From JAUZRW01 sp964549915 (GTDB taxonomy: Bacteria; Chloroflexota; Anaerolineae; Aggregatilineales; Phototrophicaceae), in contig CAZJWX010000015.1 in assembly GCA_964549915.1 (NCBI GenBank), positions 1 to 64,000 of the forward strand: a DNA stretch of 64,000 nucleotides. Reading direction: 5' to 3'. A model generated the notes under the pieces. That model saw only the letters and a program-made list of their open reading frames with translations. It did not search any database and was not told the origin of the DNA. The position numbers were made by a program, and so were the translations under genes. Positions within the stretch are counted from its first letter, which is position 1. Every line of letters begins with the position of its first letter. Of this stretch, positions 25,203 through 33,307 are shown in pieces.

Positions 25203-26333
25203 TCATTCCGCCTCGGGCAGGTACTCATTCGTGTAGATCGCGTCCAGGTTGACGGGTTCGTCCAGCAAGCCCAACGTCAGCAGCGTATCCTGCATATTCT
25301 CCCAGGATTCCAGGTCGCTGAACCCCAGCCGTTCGGCATTCCACAGCGGGATCGACGCCAGCAGCACATCGAACTGCAGCAGGGTCTCGTCGTCGAAGTC
25401 GGCGGCGAGCGTTTCGCGCAGTTCGGCATGGCGTTCGTAGAGTGCTTCCGCCGTGAAGTCACGGGCCAGGAAGGCTTCTTGCTCGGCGGCCTGGGTTTCC
25501 AGGGCTTCTTCCAGTTCTGCGCTCAGCGGCAAGCCTTCAATGAAGGGCGCACTGAGCAGGTAGGCGCGTGCCGGATTCTCGATGGCGATGCGCAGTCCGG
25601 CGTCATAGCCCCTCAACACATCACGCACCAATTCCGGCTGGTTTTCCAGCGTCTCCTGGTTGGTGATGATGCCGTTGGACACCAGATCCACGACATCCGC
25701 GATGTAGAGCACTTCGACATCGCTCACATCACCGCAGTCTTCATTGGCAGCGCGGTTGCGAATTTGCAGCGGTTCATTGTTGACGTAGATGACCGAGGCA
25801 TCCACCGCGCCCACGCAGAAGACTTCCGGTGCAGCGAAGCCGATTTCCTCGAGCTGTACATCGGTCTCTTCCAGGTCGGCTGTTTCCAGCAGTGTCGTGA
25901 AGCCCGTGTAAGTCGCGCCGAAGCGCCCCGGAATCCCTACGCGCAGCCCCACCAGGTCTTCGACCGAGGCGATTTCCTGCGATCCGCTGGAGACGACGCC
26001 AATCGGATATTCCTGGAACCACTCGTAGACGTAAACGATCGGGCGCCCGCCAGCCGCCGCCAGGATGACCTGCTCCCCGCTGACAACGCCGAACTGCGAT
26101 TGTCCGCTGGCGACGAGATCGACGACATCTGGCTCATTCAGGTATTCCAGCGTGAGATCGATTCCCGCTTCCGCGAAGCTGCCGGAACCAATTGCCGCAT
26201 ACATGGGCGCGAACTGCACATTGGGGACGAAGGTCATCAGCAGCGTGAGGGGCTGCGTCTGAGTCTGTGCCATCCCCGGCGCAATGAAGAGGATCAAGGT
26301 GAACAGCAAAATCGTAAGACGACGTATGACCAT
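25203..26333 (-). CDS. ribY: Riboflavin-type ABC transporter substrate-binding protein (NMT1/THI5-like)
   Basis: A 376-residue secreted protein of the NMT1/THI5-like fold. The signal peptide is MVIRRLTILLFTLILFIAPG with cleavage near AMAQ; no lipobox. Family features are LLMTFVPNVQFAPMYAAIGSG, FGVVSGEQVILAAAGGRPIV and GLRVGIPGRFGATYTG. Similar proteins bind thiamine precursors or sulfonates, but the FMN riboswitch ahead of this operon points to the RibY class described from Chloroflexus relatives. The name rests on that regulatory evidence plus family similarity; ligand binding is inferred. It lies 49 bp after the permease gene. Confidence 0.82.
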   Translation of the reverse strand: MVIRRLTILLFTLILFIAPGMAQTQTQPLTLLMTFVPNVQFAPMYAAIGSGSFAEAGIDLTLEYLNEPDVVDLVASGQSQFGVVSGEQVILAAAGGRPIVYVYEWFQEYPIGVVSSGSQEIASVEDLVGLRVGIPGRFGATYTGFTTLLETADLEETDVQLEEIGFAAPEVFCVGAVDASVIYVNNEPLQIRNRAANEDCGDVSDVEVLYIADVVDLVSNGIITNQETLENQPELVRDVLRGYDAGLRIAIENPARAYLLSAPFIEGLPLSAELEEALETQAAEQEAFLARDFTAEALYERHAELRETLAADFDDETLLQFDVLLASIPLWNAERLGFSDLESWENMQDTLLTLGLLDEPVNLDAIYTNEYLPEAE

Positions 26334-26382
26334 CGGTTACTTGTACCTTTCGGGATGATATGGATTGGCTGGTAGGGTTGCC

Positions 26383-27216
26383 TCAAGACTTTTGCCAGCG
26401 CAGAGCGTAACGCTCCAACGCGGCGACTGTCAGGTACAGCGAGAGCGCCAGTGCCGTCATCGTGAAGACCGCCACGAAGACCAACGGGGTATCGAACTGG
26501 CTGCGCGCACGCATCACCAGGAATCCCAGCCCTTCGCTGGCGTTGATGAACTCCCCGACCACGGCGCCGATCACGGCGAGAGTCGCGCTGGTCTTCAACC
26601 CCGTCAGCAACACCGGAAGCGCCGCCGGGATCTCCAGCTTGCGGAAGGTCTGCCAGGAGGTTGCATTCAGCGATCGCAGCAGGTCGCGCAGATTGCCCGG
26701 GACGCTGCGGATGCCAACGACGGTGTTCATCAGTGTGGGGAAGAAGACGATTACGGCGCTGGTGATGACCTTGCTGGTCGGCCCGCTGCCGAACCAGATG
26801 ATCAGCAGCGGCGCATAGGCTACGACGGGGGTCGCCTGGAAAGCGACAATCACAGGAGAAAGCATCTCGCCCAGCAGGCGATTCTTGGCGATGGCATAGC
26901 CCAGCAGCGTCCCCAACCCCACGCCGAAGAAGAGGCCGCGCAGCATCTCGTCTGCGGTCACGCTGATGTGGCGCAGCAGCGTCCCGTCGCGCAGCACTTC
27001 GCCGAAGGTCTGCAGCACTTCGGCTGGTGCGGGAATGATGAAGCGTGGGTAGACTTCCAGCGCGACGACGAGCTGCCAGCCCGCCAGAATCGCGCCCAGG
27101 GTGAGCAGGGGCAGCAGGCTCCGTGCCCAGCGCAGCAGGCGTCCCTGCTGGGAGGACATGGCCGCCTTATGCTTCGGCTCTGCCGTCGTTTCGATCTTGA
27201 GGAATGTTTCTGCCAT
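26383..27216 (-). CDS. ribX: Riboflavin-type ABC transporter permease
   Basis: A 277-residue inner-membrane permease of the SsuC/TauC family, with five to six helices and the EAA-like loop SLNATSWQTFRKLEIPAALPVLLTGL that docks the ATPase. ATG 27216 is chosen (MAETFLKIETTAEPKHKAA). The open frame reaches 27366, but that stretch is the riboswitch expression platform, not protein. The start codon follows a terminator hairpin and five U residues with one base between, so translation and transcription are both under FMN control. It is first gene of the importer operon. Confidence 0.85.
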   Translation of the reverse strand: MAETFLKIETTAEPKHKAAMSSQQGRLLRWARSLLPLLTLGAILAGWQLVVALEVYPRFIIPAPAEVLQTFGEVLRDGTLLRHISVTADEMLRGLFFGVGLGTLLGYAIAKNRLLGEMLSPVIVAFQATPVVAYAPLLIIWFGSGPTSKVITSAVIVFFPTLMNTVVGIRSVPGNLRDLLRSLNATSWQTFRKLEIPAALPVLLTGLKTSATLAVIGAVVGEFINASEGLGFLVMRARSQFDTPLVFVAVFTMTALALSLYLTVAALERYALRWQKS

Positions 27217-27217
27217 G

Positions 27218-27251
27218 AAAAAGCCCCGCGTTCTCTCGAACCAAACGGGGC
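27218..27251 (-). terminator. Riboswitch expression-platform terminator abutting the ribX start
   Basis: Read on the minus strand, GCCCCG pairs with CGGGGC, with an inner GTTC-GAGA-GAAC stem, followed by TTTTT, one C, and the ATG. The 3' arm contains the only plausible ribosome binding bases (GGGG), so the folded hairpin would end transcription and also hide the ribosome site. Confidence 0.8.
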
Positions 27252-27377
27252 AGGGGTAGCGCAACAGACGCAATCGACTTTGGCCTGATACCCGGTGGGT
27301 ATGCCAAAAGACGATGCGGTACACGTACGCCACAGACATCGCAACGCTACTTACCACATTTTGCACGCTGCGCTGGT

Positions 27378-27556
27378 CAACCTTCTCCCATCCGGACTAT
27401 CACCGTCGGCTCTGGACTCTAACCAGATCCACCGGCATCGCACGTTGGCGATGACGCACCCACGAAGATCGTGGACGACACGGGTCACGGGCTTGGTGCG
27501 TGCATTGCGCCACACCATACCGTCGGTAGGGAATTTCACCCTGCCCCGAAGGTTTC
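27378..27556 (-). ncRNA. FMN riboswitch (RFN element) of the ribXY operon
   Basis: The minus strand shows RFN landmarks in order: AACCTTCGGGGCAGGG, TGAAATTCCCTACCG, GGCGGTA-like GACGGTATGG, then GATGCCGGTGGATC, AGAGTCCAGAGCCGACGG, and TGATAGTCCGGATGGGAGA ending in AGGTT. The closing stem P1 is AACCTTC pairing with GAAGGTT. An elongated middle arm holds GATCTTCGTGGG. It binds FMN and should shut off the downstream permease operon when FMN is plentiful, via the terminator at 27218-27251. Confidence 0.93.
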
Positions 27557-27574
27557 ACATCTGTAGTTTGTTAC

Positions 27575-27602
27575 AGTATATCAGGTGCAGCGGCAAAATC
27601 AA
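27575..27602 (-). promoter_or_regulatory. Sigma-70-type promoter of the riboswitch operon
   Basis: On the minus strand TTGATT (27602-27597), a 16-base spacer, then TATACT (27580-27575). The start of transcription would fall about 12 bases before the aptamer's first stem, the expected place. Confidence 0.6.
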
Positions 27603-27633
27603 TGAATTCTCATCCAAAGGTCAGTGATGTTTG

Positions 27634-28743
27634 TCATGAATTTGCACGCTGTGGGATCGTCCGCCAGCCCAGCAGCACCGCGAGGAGCAGTGCAGCGGCG
27701 GGCAGCGCCGGGATCATGAAGCGCATGAAGGCACCTGTCCAGGAGTAGTAGTAGACGCTGTAGAGCGCGATGTAGGACAGAAGCCATCCGCCGATCAGCA
27801 GGCCGGGAACCCAGCGCAGCCGCCAGAGTGCCGCCGCCAGCGCCGCCGCGCCAGCGATGATGGCCAGCAGCGCCACGCCCCCCATCCGCTCCCAGATGAT
27901 GCCGAGCGCATCCAGCAAATAGCGGAGGCTGAAGAGGCCGTCCGGCGGCAGGTCTTCCAGGGCGGTGTAGCCTGTAGTGAAGGGGCTGCCAAAGAACGTC
28001 TGATTGTAGAGCATCTGCGGGGCGAAGAAGAGCAGCGCTGCAACCACCAGCACAACGGTCATGCGCCACTGCTTTTCCAGCAAGAAGAGGCCACCGATGA
28101 CGAAAGCGATCAGCAAACCCGTGAAACGCAGCATGCCGATGAAGCCCAGCAGCGCCCCCAGCAGAATCACATCCCGCGCCTGATAGCCGCCCTTGCGCGT
28201 CCGCAAGTACCACCACGCTGCCAGCAGGGTGAAGAACGCGGTCGGCCCATCGGAGAGCATCTGCGCCCAGGTCATGTGGATGGCAATCACTTCCGCCATT
28301 TCCGCGTTCCAGATGAGGTTGAAGCCCACCAGCGCCAGCAGCGGCAACGCCGCATACAGCAAGGCCGCGATGTTCGCGGTGATTTCGCTGCGGGTGATGT
28401 GCCGCGTCAAATCCGCCAGCAGCAGAATCGCCAGCGGAAAGGCGATTGCAGACCAGAAGAGCGCAATCGGCTGCACCAGCGCCGCAAAATCCGGCGCGAT
28501 GACCCAGGAGAACGGCAAAATCAATAACGGAAAGCCCCAGGGATATTTCGCATCTTCGATTTCGCCGCTGCGCAAATCCAGCATTTGCTCGTGGTAGAGG
28601 AATTCGTCACCACCGTGATGAAACCAGTACCAGCCCCGATGCGCTTGTTTCGTCTGCTGCGGCAGGATGTCCGCCGCGAAGAGCAACAGGGTGAACAGGT
28701 GCAATGCCACAGCCAGCGCGAGCAAAAGTCGGTATCGGCTCAT
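27634..28743 (-). CDS. Polytopic glycosyltransferase-like membrane protein (GT39/ArnT-type topology)
   Basis: A 369-residue protein with about nine to ten membrane helices. The first periplasmic loop has the charged stretch HHGGDEFLYHEQMLDLRSGEIED and then YPWGFPLLILPF, resembling the loop 1 Asp/Glu motif of GT-C glycosyltransferases that use polyprenyl-phosphate sugars. An exact donor and acceptor cannot be told. It is shorter than most GT39 enzymes and lacks a large C-terminal soluble domain, so catalytic activity is uncertain. GGAGTGAGGG sits right before the ATG. Upstream on the same strand, past a 334-bp gap, is a CgeB-like glycosyltransferase. Confidence 0.68.
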   Translation of the reverse strand: MSRYRLLLALAVALHLFTLLLFAADILPQQTKQAHRGWYWFHHGGDEFLYHEQMLDLRSGEIEDAKYPWGFPLLILPFSWVIAPDFAALVQPIALFWSAIAFPLAILLLADLTRHITRSEITANIAALLYAALPLLALVGFNLIWNAEMAEVIAIHMTWAQMLSDGPTAFFTLLAAWWYLRTRKGGYQARDVILLGALLGFIGMLRFTGLLIAFVIGGLFLLEKQWRMTVVLVVAALLFFAPQMLYNQTFFGSPFTTGYTALEDLPPDGLFSLRYLLDALGIIWERMGGVALLAIIAGAAALAAALWRLRWVPGLLIGGWLLSYIALYSVYYYSWTGAFMRFMIPALPAAALLLAVLLGWRTIPQRANS

Positions 28744-29077
28744 CCCTCACTCCACAAGTCGTGTTGTGTCGGGGTAGGTTTGGTGGTCTCCAACTGAGTT
28801 CTGGGTTTTTCGCTGGCACTTCCCCACCCGAAATGCTCTGTCCGGAAAACGTTCCGAAATCCCCTCCACTTCGTAGAGGGAACTTGTACCGACTTGCTGG
28901 AGGATCGGGTACGAAGTGTTTTCTGCATACTGGCCGGATGAAGCACGAAATCCCTCCCCGATGCGCAAGGCGGGACCTGGTATCCCGCCAGGTAGTGGGG
29001 GCACGGAAGGGGGGATACAGGGGCAGTCAAATGATCCAACGTCAACAGATTCTCCCCTACAGCATCACGACTGCGCA
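28744..29077. other. 334-bp intergenic region with overlapping hairpins
   Basis: No gene is seen. GC-rich runs predominate. GGCGGGA (28969-28975) can pair with TCCCGCC (28983-28989), while CCTGG (28976-28980) can pair with CCAGG (28988-28992); the two stems overlap and exclude each other. On the minus strand this would be in the leader of the gene starting at 28743. It might be a REP-type repeat unit or a regulatory leader. Confidence 0.35.
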
Positions 29078-30280
29078 TCACACATACCCCTGCACGATTT
29101 GCATCAACTGGCGGGCGCGATGGCGATAGGTATGCTGCTTCAGCAAACGCTCGTGCGCGGCCTGGGCGATGGCTTCGCGTTCGGAGTCGTGCGCGAGCAA
29201 GTAGCGATAGCGCTCCAGCGCCTCGTCGCCGGATTCCACGACGATGATCTCTTTCCCCGGCTCGAACCATTCCTCAATGCCGTTGTACGGGTTGGCGATC
29301 ATGCAGGCACGCATCGCCGCCAGTTCAAACGGGCGCAGGGACGAGGAGCCGTACAGGGTTGCGTGTGCGCCCCGCGTGATGACCAGGTTCAATTTGCTGC
29401 GGCAGACGTATTCGCGCAACTTACTGAAGCTGAGGTACGGCAGTTCCTGAACTTCGCGGGGCAGTCCCAGGTTCTTACCGCGCACCGCAAAACGCGCCGC
29501 AGGCATGGCCTGCGCTGGCTCCGTAATCATGGCGTCGATCCACTCCGCGCGGTATTCGCGCCCATGCCCGAAGAAGAAGGCATCCACATCTTGCCCCGGC
29601 ACTGGAATCGGTGCGTACACATCCGGGTCTGCGCCGTACCAGACGGTATGGGCTGCCTTCGCGCCCAATTCCAGCAGGAGTTTCTCGCCCCCGGTGCTGT
29701 TGCTGATGAAGGCCGCGTACTCGGTCACATCCGCTCCCGGGTAGATGCGGAAGCCGCTGGCGAAGCCCTTCATATTCGGCAGGCTGGCGGGAACGTCGCC
29801 GTCGAAATACAGCACCGGGATGCTGTGCTTCTCCTGAAGTGCACGCGGCACACCCGCCAGGTGATTCAGCGGCACAGTGAGGAAGAGCACGGCATCAATA
29901 TCTGGTTCGCGGGTCAGCAGTTCGTCCAGGTGGCGCTGCCACAGAGGGGCGATGATCGTCTGCGCCGTCTGGCGGACGAGCTTATCCGAAGTGGATTCGG
30001 TCTCTTCCGTCTCAGCCTGCTGGTCGTAGGTCATCTGCACCTGGGACGGCGGTGCGAGGCGGCGCAGGATGCCGCGTGCGGCCTGGAAGGTATCCCCGTA
30101 GAACTTCGCCGGGTTCGGCGCTGCCCGCCACCAGAGCGATTCAATCGCAGGTCCCTGGTAGGGCGTGGCGATGACCTCGACGCCTTCTTCATAGAGGGCT
30201 TTGAGCAGTTGCCACCAGGCCGGGGTGGCGCTGAAGGGTTGGGTTAAATCCAGCGATGAGACGACGACCAGCAATTTCAC
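29078..30280 (-). CDS. CgeB-like glycosyltransferase
   Basis: A 400-residue cytoplasmic GT-B-type glycosyltransferase. The C-terminal third carries the family-typical ending: SSLRPFELAAMRACMIANPYNGIEEWFEPGKEIIVVES followed by helical EREAIAQAAHERLLKQHTYRHRARQL (given here in parts). The N-terminus begins KLLVVVSSLDLTQP, the first Rossmann strand. CgeB relatives modify surface or spore polysaccharides. GTG 30280 is chosen, with AAAAGGAA ten bases upstream; the frame stays open to 30322. Neighbouring sugar and surface genes suggest envelope glycan work. Confidence 0.75.
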   Translation of the reverse strand: MKLLVVVSSLDLTQPFSATPAWWQLLKALYEEGVEVIATPYQGPAIESLWWRAAPNPAKFYGDTFQAARGILRRLAPPSQVQMTYDQQAETEETESTSDKLVRQTAQTIIAPLWQRHLDELLTREPDIDAVLFLTVPLNHLAGVPRALQEKHSIPVLYFDGDVPASLPNMKGFASGFRIYPGADVTEYAAFISNSTGGEKLLLELGAKAAHTVWYGADPDVYAPIPVPGQDVDAFFFGHGREYRAEWIDAMITEPAQAMPAARFAVRGKNLGLPREVQELPYLSFSKLREYVCRSKLNLVITRGAHATLYGSSSLRPFELAAMRACMIANPYNGIEEWFEPGKEIIVVESGDEALERYRYLLAHDSEREAIAQAAHERLLKQHTYRHRARQLMQIVQGYV

Positions 30281-30495
30281 GAGATCCGGTTCCTTTTGAA
30301 CAGCAGCAAATCCCCTCCACACAATCCCTCCTCCATTGCAATGGGGTGCGATGGGACGGGCAGGTTCGGCAGCGATGGGGACAGAATGACCACAGCAATT
30401 CTCGTTACGACGCGCCGAGTATAGAGCGCTGATTGCCCCCCTGCCAGCCTGGATTCGCGTAACCGTCGCTTGTCCACCGCCATCATCCTGCCCTG

Positions 30496-30523
30496 TTGCG
30501 CCTTGTTTCGGGCATGCTATAAT
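30496..30523 (+). promoter_or_regulatory. Sigma-70-type promoter of the LysM gene
   Basis: TTGCGC (30496-30501), a 16-base spacer, and a perfect TATAAT (30518-30523), about 53 bp before the ATG at 30576. The rest of the 295-bp gap back to 30281 shows no gene. Confidence 0.7.
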
Positions 30524-30575
30524 CGCGCCCGCGTTACGGGAAAATTAAACCGGACGATTACGGAGATAGCACTGG

Positions 30576-32222
30576 ATGGCTGGAAAACAAATCTTCATCG
30601 GCTGCATGGGGCTGATGCTTGTCTTGTTGTGGAGCGTCATGCCGCAGACGGCGGTGTGGGCGCAGGATGATAATCTATTGACCAATGGCAGCTTCGACGA
30701 ACCGGGGCAGTACCAACCCGCTGGACGCGGCGATTTCACCTTCGCCCCCGGTTGGAGCGGCTGGTACACCAATTCGCCCAGCACAGAAAGCTGGATGAAT
30801 CTCGACCCGATTGCCTACCCGCATACAGCCGATTTCCGCTATGACGGCAACGCCTCGCAGAATGTCGGGCGTGGCGATGCAACGTTCACAGCGGCGGCTT
30901 TCCAGGTCGTTGATGGCATCGCCGAAGGGACGACTCTGCGTGCGTCGGCCTGGGTGCTGCAAGACAATGATGAGGGCAACGGCGCTCGCACACGGATCGG
31001 CATCGGCAGCAATGTCGGCGGCAACCCGCTGGCAGCGCAAATCGAGTGGTCGCCCTGGCTGCGTGCCATCGATTCCTGGCAGCAGATCACGGTAGAAGCG
31101 ACTGTCCCGGCGGGCAGCGTGACTGTCTTCATCTATTCCACGCAAGATTCGCCCAACCCCGGCAACCAGAATTACTATGATCAGGCTGAACTGGTCGTCG
31201 TCGGGCAGGGGCAGGAAGTCAATGTGGGGGATACGGCGACTCCGGCAGTTCCGCCGACCAACACGCCGCCGCCCTTCGCGCCCTTTGTCAATCCGCAAGA
31301 GCCAGATGAAAGCGGTCGCATCGAACATACCGTACGCTCTGGCGACACGCTGGCGGCAATTGCCGTTGCCTATGGCGTGTCTGTGGATGAGATTCGCCAG
31401 TTGAACAACCTCAGCAGCGACATCCTGCAACTGGGGCAAGTGCTGTTGATCCAGGAAGCCAGCCCGGATTCTGGCGATGAATCCGGACAGGGTGGCGGGG
31501 GCGGTGAAGCCGAAGAAACCGAGGCCGTGACCGATGCGTCCGCAGAAGAATCCGCAGAGAGCAGCGAGAGCGGCGGATTCGCATCACCTACGCCGACCCT
31601 GACGCCGCAGGAAGTGGCGCAGGAGCCGACCGCCACCGCCACGCCCGATGTGACGGCTACCCCAACGCCGATTCCGGCGACTCCCACGATTGCGCCGACG
31701 GCCCCGGTAGAAGAGGGCGAAGAGGCTGACCCGCTGGAAATTGCATCGGGCGTGTGCGTGTTGATGTTCGAAGACGACAATCAGAACGCGGTGCAGGAGC
31801 CGGGGGAAGAGCTGCTGGCGGGCGGTTTGATTACCATCGAAGACAGCACCGGAGCGCAGGAGACCTACACCACCGATGGCGAACAGGAGCCATTCTGCTT
31901 CGCGGAACTGGCGGCGGGGACGTATGATGTTTCAGCGCAAGCTCCCGCAGGGTACGGGCTGGTGAACAGCGCATCGCTGGTAGTCAACATGCAGGCCGGG
32001 CAGCAGTTCACGCTGCGCTTTGCGGCTGCGGAAGGGCTGGAAGTGGCGCAGGCTCCCACGCCGGATAACGACGTAATGGACGCCGAGCCGGAAATCGTCG
32101 AGGAAGCGCCGCAGGATAGCGGTAATTCGCTGCGCAACATCGCAGGCGTGATCGTGATGGCGCTGGCAGGTGTCGTGCTGCTGGGTGGCATCGGCGTCGC
32201 TGTGCTGGTGGGACGGCGCTGA
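30576..32222 (+). CDS. Surface protein with LysM and SdrD B-like domains and a C-terminal membrane anchor
   Basis: A 548-residue exported protein. Signal peptide to about residue 29 (VMPQTAVWAQ). Residues 30-215 form a beta-sandwich that looks like a carbohydrate-binding or jelly-roll module (DNLLTNGSFDEPGQY). A LysM domain at about 250-295 (HTVRSGDTLAAIAVAYGVS) should bind peptidoglycan or chitin-like glycans. A Thr/Pro/Glu-rich linker follows, then an SdrD B/Cna-like domain (GVCVLMFEDDNQNAVQEPGE). A final helix (IVMALAGVVLLGGIGVAVLV) and GRR anchor it in the membrane. It starts a likely surface-protein cluster with the next gene. Confidence 0.85.
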   Translation: MAGKQIFIGCMGLMLVLLWSVMPQTAVWAQDDNLLTNGSFDEPGQYQPAGRGDFTFAPGWSGWYTNSPSTESWMNLDPIAYPHTADFRYDGNASQNVGRGDATFTAAAFQVVDGIAEGTTLRASAWVLQDNDEGNGARTRIGIGSNVGGNPLAAQIEWSPWLRAIDSWQQITVEATVPAGSVTVFIYSTQDSPNPGNQNYYDQAELVVVGQGQEVNVGDTATPAVPPTNTPPPFAPFVNPQEPDESGRIEHTVRSGDTLAAIAVAYGVSVDEIRQLNNLSSDILQLGQVLLIQEASPDSGDESGQGGGGGEAEETEAVTDASAEESAESSESGGFASPTPTLTPQEVAQEPTATATPDVTATPTPIPATPTIAPTAPVEEGEEADPLEIASGVCVLMFEDDNQNAVQEPGEELLAGGLITIEDSTGAQETYTTDGEQEPFCFAELAAGTYDVSAQAPAGYGLVNSASLVVNMQAGQQFTLRFAAAEGLEVAQAPTPDNDVMDAEPEIVEEAPQDSGNSLRNIAGVIVMALAGVVLLGGIGVAVLVGRR

Positions 32223-32482
32223 GCCGTCCATCATGCGGGCAAACATGGGGTCAAAACCCGTTCATCGCCCATTTGCAGTCTATCGATCTGTAGCACGGTT
32301 TGCAGCCCGTTCGGAGTTTGATGCGGAGCAACGCTCCCCCGCTGACGCTCGCTGTGCCAGGGGACACTCATTTCCCCTTACGAAATGCACGGAAGCCAGG
32401 GGGCAAGCGCAAAAAACCCGTGCCCGATGCACATCATTTGCCGGATTGTCCATACCACGAATCAACCGGGGAGACACAAAAA

Positions 32483-33292
32483 ATGACCCGTACTACGTAT
32501 CGCTGGTTCTGGATCGCGTGCAGCCTGATTTGCTTCGCCCTGCCTGCTCTGGCGCAGACGGGCGGCGGGCAGGTTTGCGTGCGTGCCTTTGAAGACCGCA
32601 ACGCCAACGGCTTGCAGGATGCCAACGAACCGCGCATCACACGCGGGATCAATGTGACGTTGGCGGACGAGCAGAATATCATCGTGGCCAGCGGACTCAT
32701 GGAAGAATCGCCGACGGCGGCCTCTGGCACGTACTGCTTCCAGCGCCTGGAGCCAGGGCAGTACCGCCTGCGCGTTCGCAGTGCTGATTACAGCGCCACC
32801 ACACCGACCGAATTCCTGACTGCCCTGAGTGGGACGGATGTGCAGGTCTTCGAGTATGGCGGGCAGTTGATCCCTGCCGAGGAAGCGCCCGTCACCGGTA
32901 CAGAGCCGGATTTCACGCTCAGCGAAGCGGAACAGCGTGGTTTGCTCACGCGCCTGGTGCTTTCCGGCGGTGGGGCGCTGCTGGTGATGGCGGCGATGAG
33001 CGTTGTAGGCGCGATCATCTATTTCCTGTTCGCACGCCGCAGCCCGGCACAGGTTCCCTACAGCACCGGAACCATGCCGCAGGTGGGTGTGCCCCCCAGC
33101 ACGGGGGCGATGCCTCCGGTAGCGGGTGGCCCCGGATACGGCGCAGTGACTCCCGCGACCAACCGCCCGCAGATGCCGATGGACGACGGCACGGACATCC
33201 CGCAGCGGCCACCCAGCGGCGAGACCCCGCCTGTAGAAGACGATTTCGACTTCGACGATCCCTTCGATTCACCCGATGATCGCCAGGGTTGA
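32483..33292 (+). CDS. SdrD B-like surface protein with membrane helix
   Basis: A 269-residue exported protein. Signal peptide TYRWFWIACSLICFALPALAQ. One SdrD B/Cna-like domain follows, with the calcium-loop-like VCVRAFEDRNANGLQDANEP and closing FQRLEPGQYRLRV. This matches the C-terminal module of the preceding LysM protein. A membrane helix lies at about residues 165-190 (GGALLVMAAMSVVGAIIYFLF). The tail is a cytoplasmic Pro/Gly-rich region ending in acidic DDFDFDDPFDSPDD. ATG 32483 is chosen on the signal peptide. Only 15 bases separate it from the glycosyltransferase gene, so they form an operon. Confidence 0.8.
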   Translation: MTRTTYRWFWIACSLICFALPALAQTGGGQVCVRAFEDRNANGLQDANEPRITRGINVTLADEQNIIVASGLMEESPTAASGTYCFQRLEPGQYRLRVRSADYSATTPTEFLTALSGTDVQVFEYGGQLIPAEEAPVTGTEPDFTLSEAEQRGLLTRLVLSGGGALLVMAAMSVVGAIIYFLFARRSPAQVPYSTGTMPQVGVPPSTGAMPPVAGGPGYGAVTPATNRPQMPMDDGTDIPQRPPSGETPPVEDDFDFDDPFDSPDDRQG

Positions 33293-33307
33293 GCCGCGCC
33301 GCGCATC

